Shown here piece after piece: positions 51,097 through 51,385 of a stretch of DNA of 51,385 nt (position 1 is its first letter; each line of letters starts with the position of its first letter). Position numbers and translations under genes: made by a program. This DNA comes from Bremia lactucae (Eukaryota; Oomycota; Peronosporomycetes; Peronosporales; Peronosporaceae), in the NCBI RefSeq assembly GCF_004359215.1, contig NC_090612.1, forward strand, positions 3,701,797-3,753,181, written 5' to 3'. The notes below the pieces were generated by a model. The model made no database searches, had not been told where the DNA came from, and saw nothing but the letters and a program-made list of their open reading frames with translations.

Positions 51097-51385
51097 ATGA
51101 AGGAACAATTCATGCGGGGTGAGGATAGTGTTGAACCTTCGGCTGCGGTTCGTGCAGCCGCGGGTGACGCATTGTTATCTCTTGCGGTAGACGTTCCGTC
51201 TACCGTAGTGTCTTCCACTCGCACAACACTTGGTGTTGCGAGTGCACGTGGTGATTCACCACGTGAGTACGACCCCTCTTTAGAGGTCGATTATGAGTGC
51301 GAGTCGGACGAAATGGCCGACTCGGGGAGGATGGAACAGTCGCCTGATACCCGTCAGGCGGCTGATTATGAGCCTTCGAATGAGA
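51097..51385 (+). CDS. Gypsy gag N-terminus, partial (96 codons to window end)
   Basis: The ATG at 51097 (MKEQFMRGEDSVEPSAAVRA) opens a frame without stop up to the last base. The sequence is acidic and low in complexity (EYDPSLEVDYECESDEMADS), as in the N-terminal region of gypsy gag polyproteins. No capsid or zinc-knuckle block is reached. Identity is inferred from position after the LTR and leader. Confidence 0.7.
   Translation, partial: MKEQFMRGEDSVEPSAAVRAAAGDALLSLAVDVPSTVVSSTRTTLGVASARGDSPREYDPSLEVDYECESDEMADSGRMEQSPDTRQAADYEPSNE

Larger units (their letters stand above)
50528..51385 (+). mobile_element. Gypsy element, 5' end, runs off the window
   Basis: LTR (50528-50977), leader (50978-51096) and open gag (51097 on). 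No lesion is visible in the part shown, so this may be a young insertion of the family that left the solo LTR at 16321. The leader opens with TCACCCCTCCC and not the TGG expected of a tRNA 3'-end primer site. Confidence 0.85.

Noticed and set aside
1..51385. CRISPR arrays, riboswitches, bacterial-type operons
   Set aside because: No spaced direct-repeat array or prokaryotic signal was seen; the window is eukaryotic.

Overview
The window looks like a gene-sparse, retrotransposon-rich stretch of an oomycete genome, most likely a downy mildew or other Peronosporales member. This is inferred from very short GT..AG introns in otherwise compact genes, a myosin with a PDZ-like tail, Ty1/copia and Ty3/gypsy debris, Inr-like promoter cores and an array of small secreted protein genes. 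The species cannot be fixed from the sequence. There are three runs of N (11677-11776, 17149-17248, 33149-33669) and a single N at 24026.

Left end (1-6443): the 3' end of an LTR, a MYND zinc-finger protein, a 1322-residue single-exon myosin with three PDZ-like repeats, and a convergent thioredoxin-fold (nucleoredoxin/tryparedoxin-like) protein.

First transposon block (6824-22445): a decayed but structurally complete copia element on the minus strand with both LTRs, half-tRNA-Met primer site and polypurine tract; a second, more degraded copia on the plus strand; a clean solo LTR (16321-16768) with a 5-bp target duplication; and a decayed minus-strand gypsy element without recognised LTRs whose integrase and protease have lost catalytic residues.

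Secreted-protein cluster (about 22.8-35.6 kb): seven intact genes, one frameshifted copy and two orphan promoter fragments of one family of about 125 residues. Each protein has a signal peptide, an acidic proline-rich first half and a strongly basic, aromatic second half ending in a two-cysteine loop whose last residue is Cys. Genes lie in head-to-head pairs and, at the right, in 1.55-kb tandem units. They share an Inr-like core about 40-60 nt before the ATG and a TGACGTCA palindrome 62-80 nt after the stop. I do not recognise a named family; this is the strongest candidate here for something undescribed.

Housekeeping island (36.9-41.7 kb): a possible PAS-domain protein, an EAF (ELL-associated factor) homologue with two AT-hooks, a six-exon UBE2H-type ubiquitin-conjugating enzyme, and a three-exon CWC25 splicing factor. 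The E2 and CWC25 models were built by hand from splice sites and reading frame.

Right end (42-51.4 kb): remnants of a LINE, a tRNA-derived SINE with a 17-bp tandem tail, a chromodomain gypsy tail, a third copia, a possible TIR element, and finally the 5' LTR and start of gag of a gypsy element that looks intact where visible and leaves the window.
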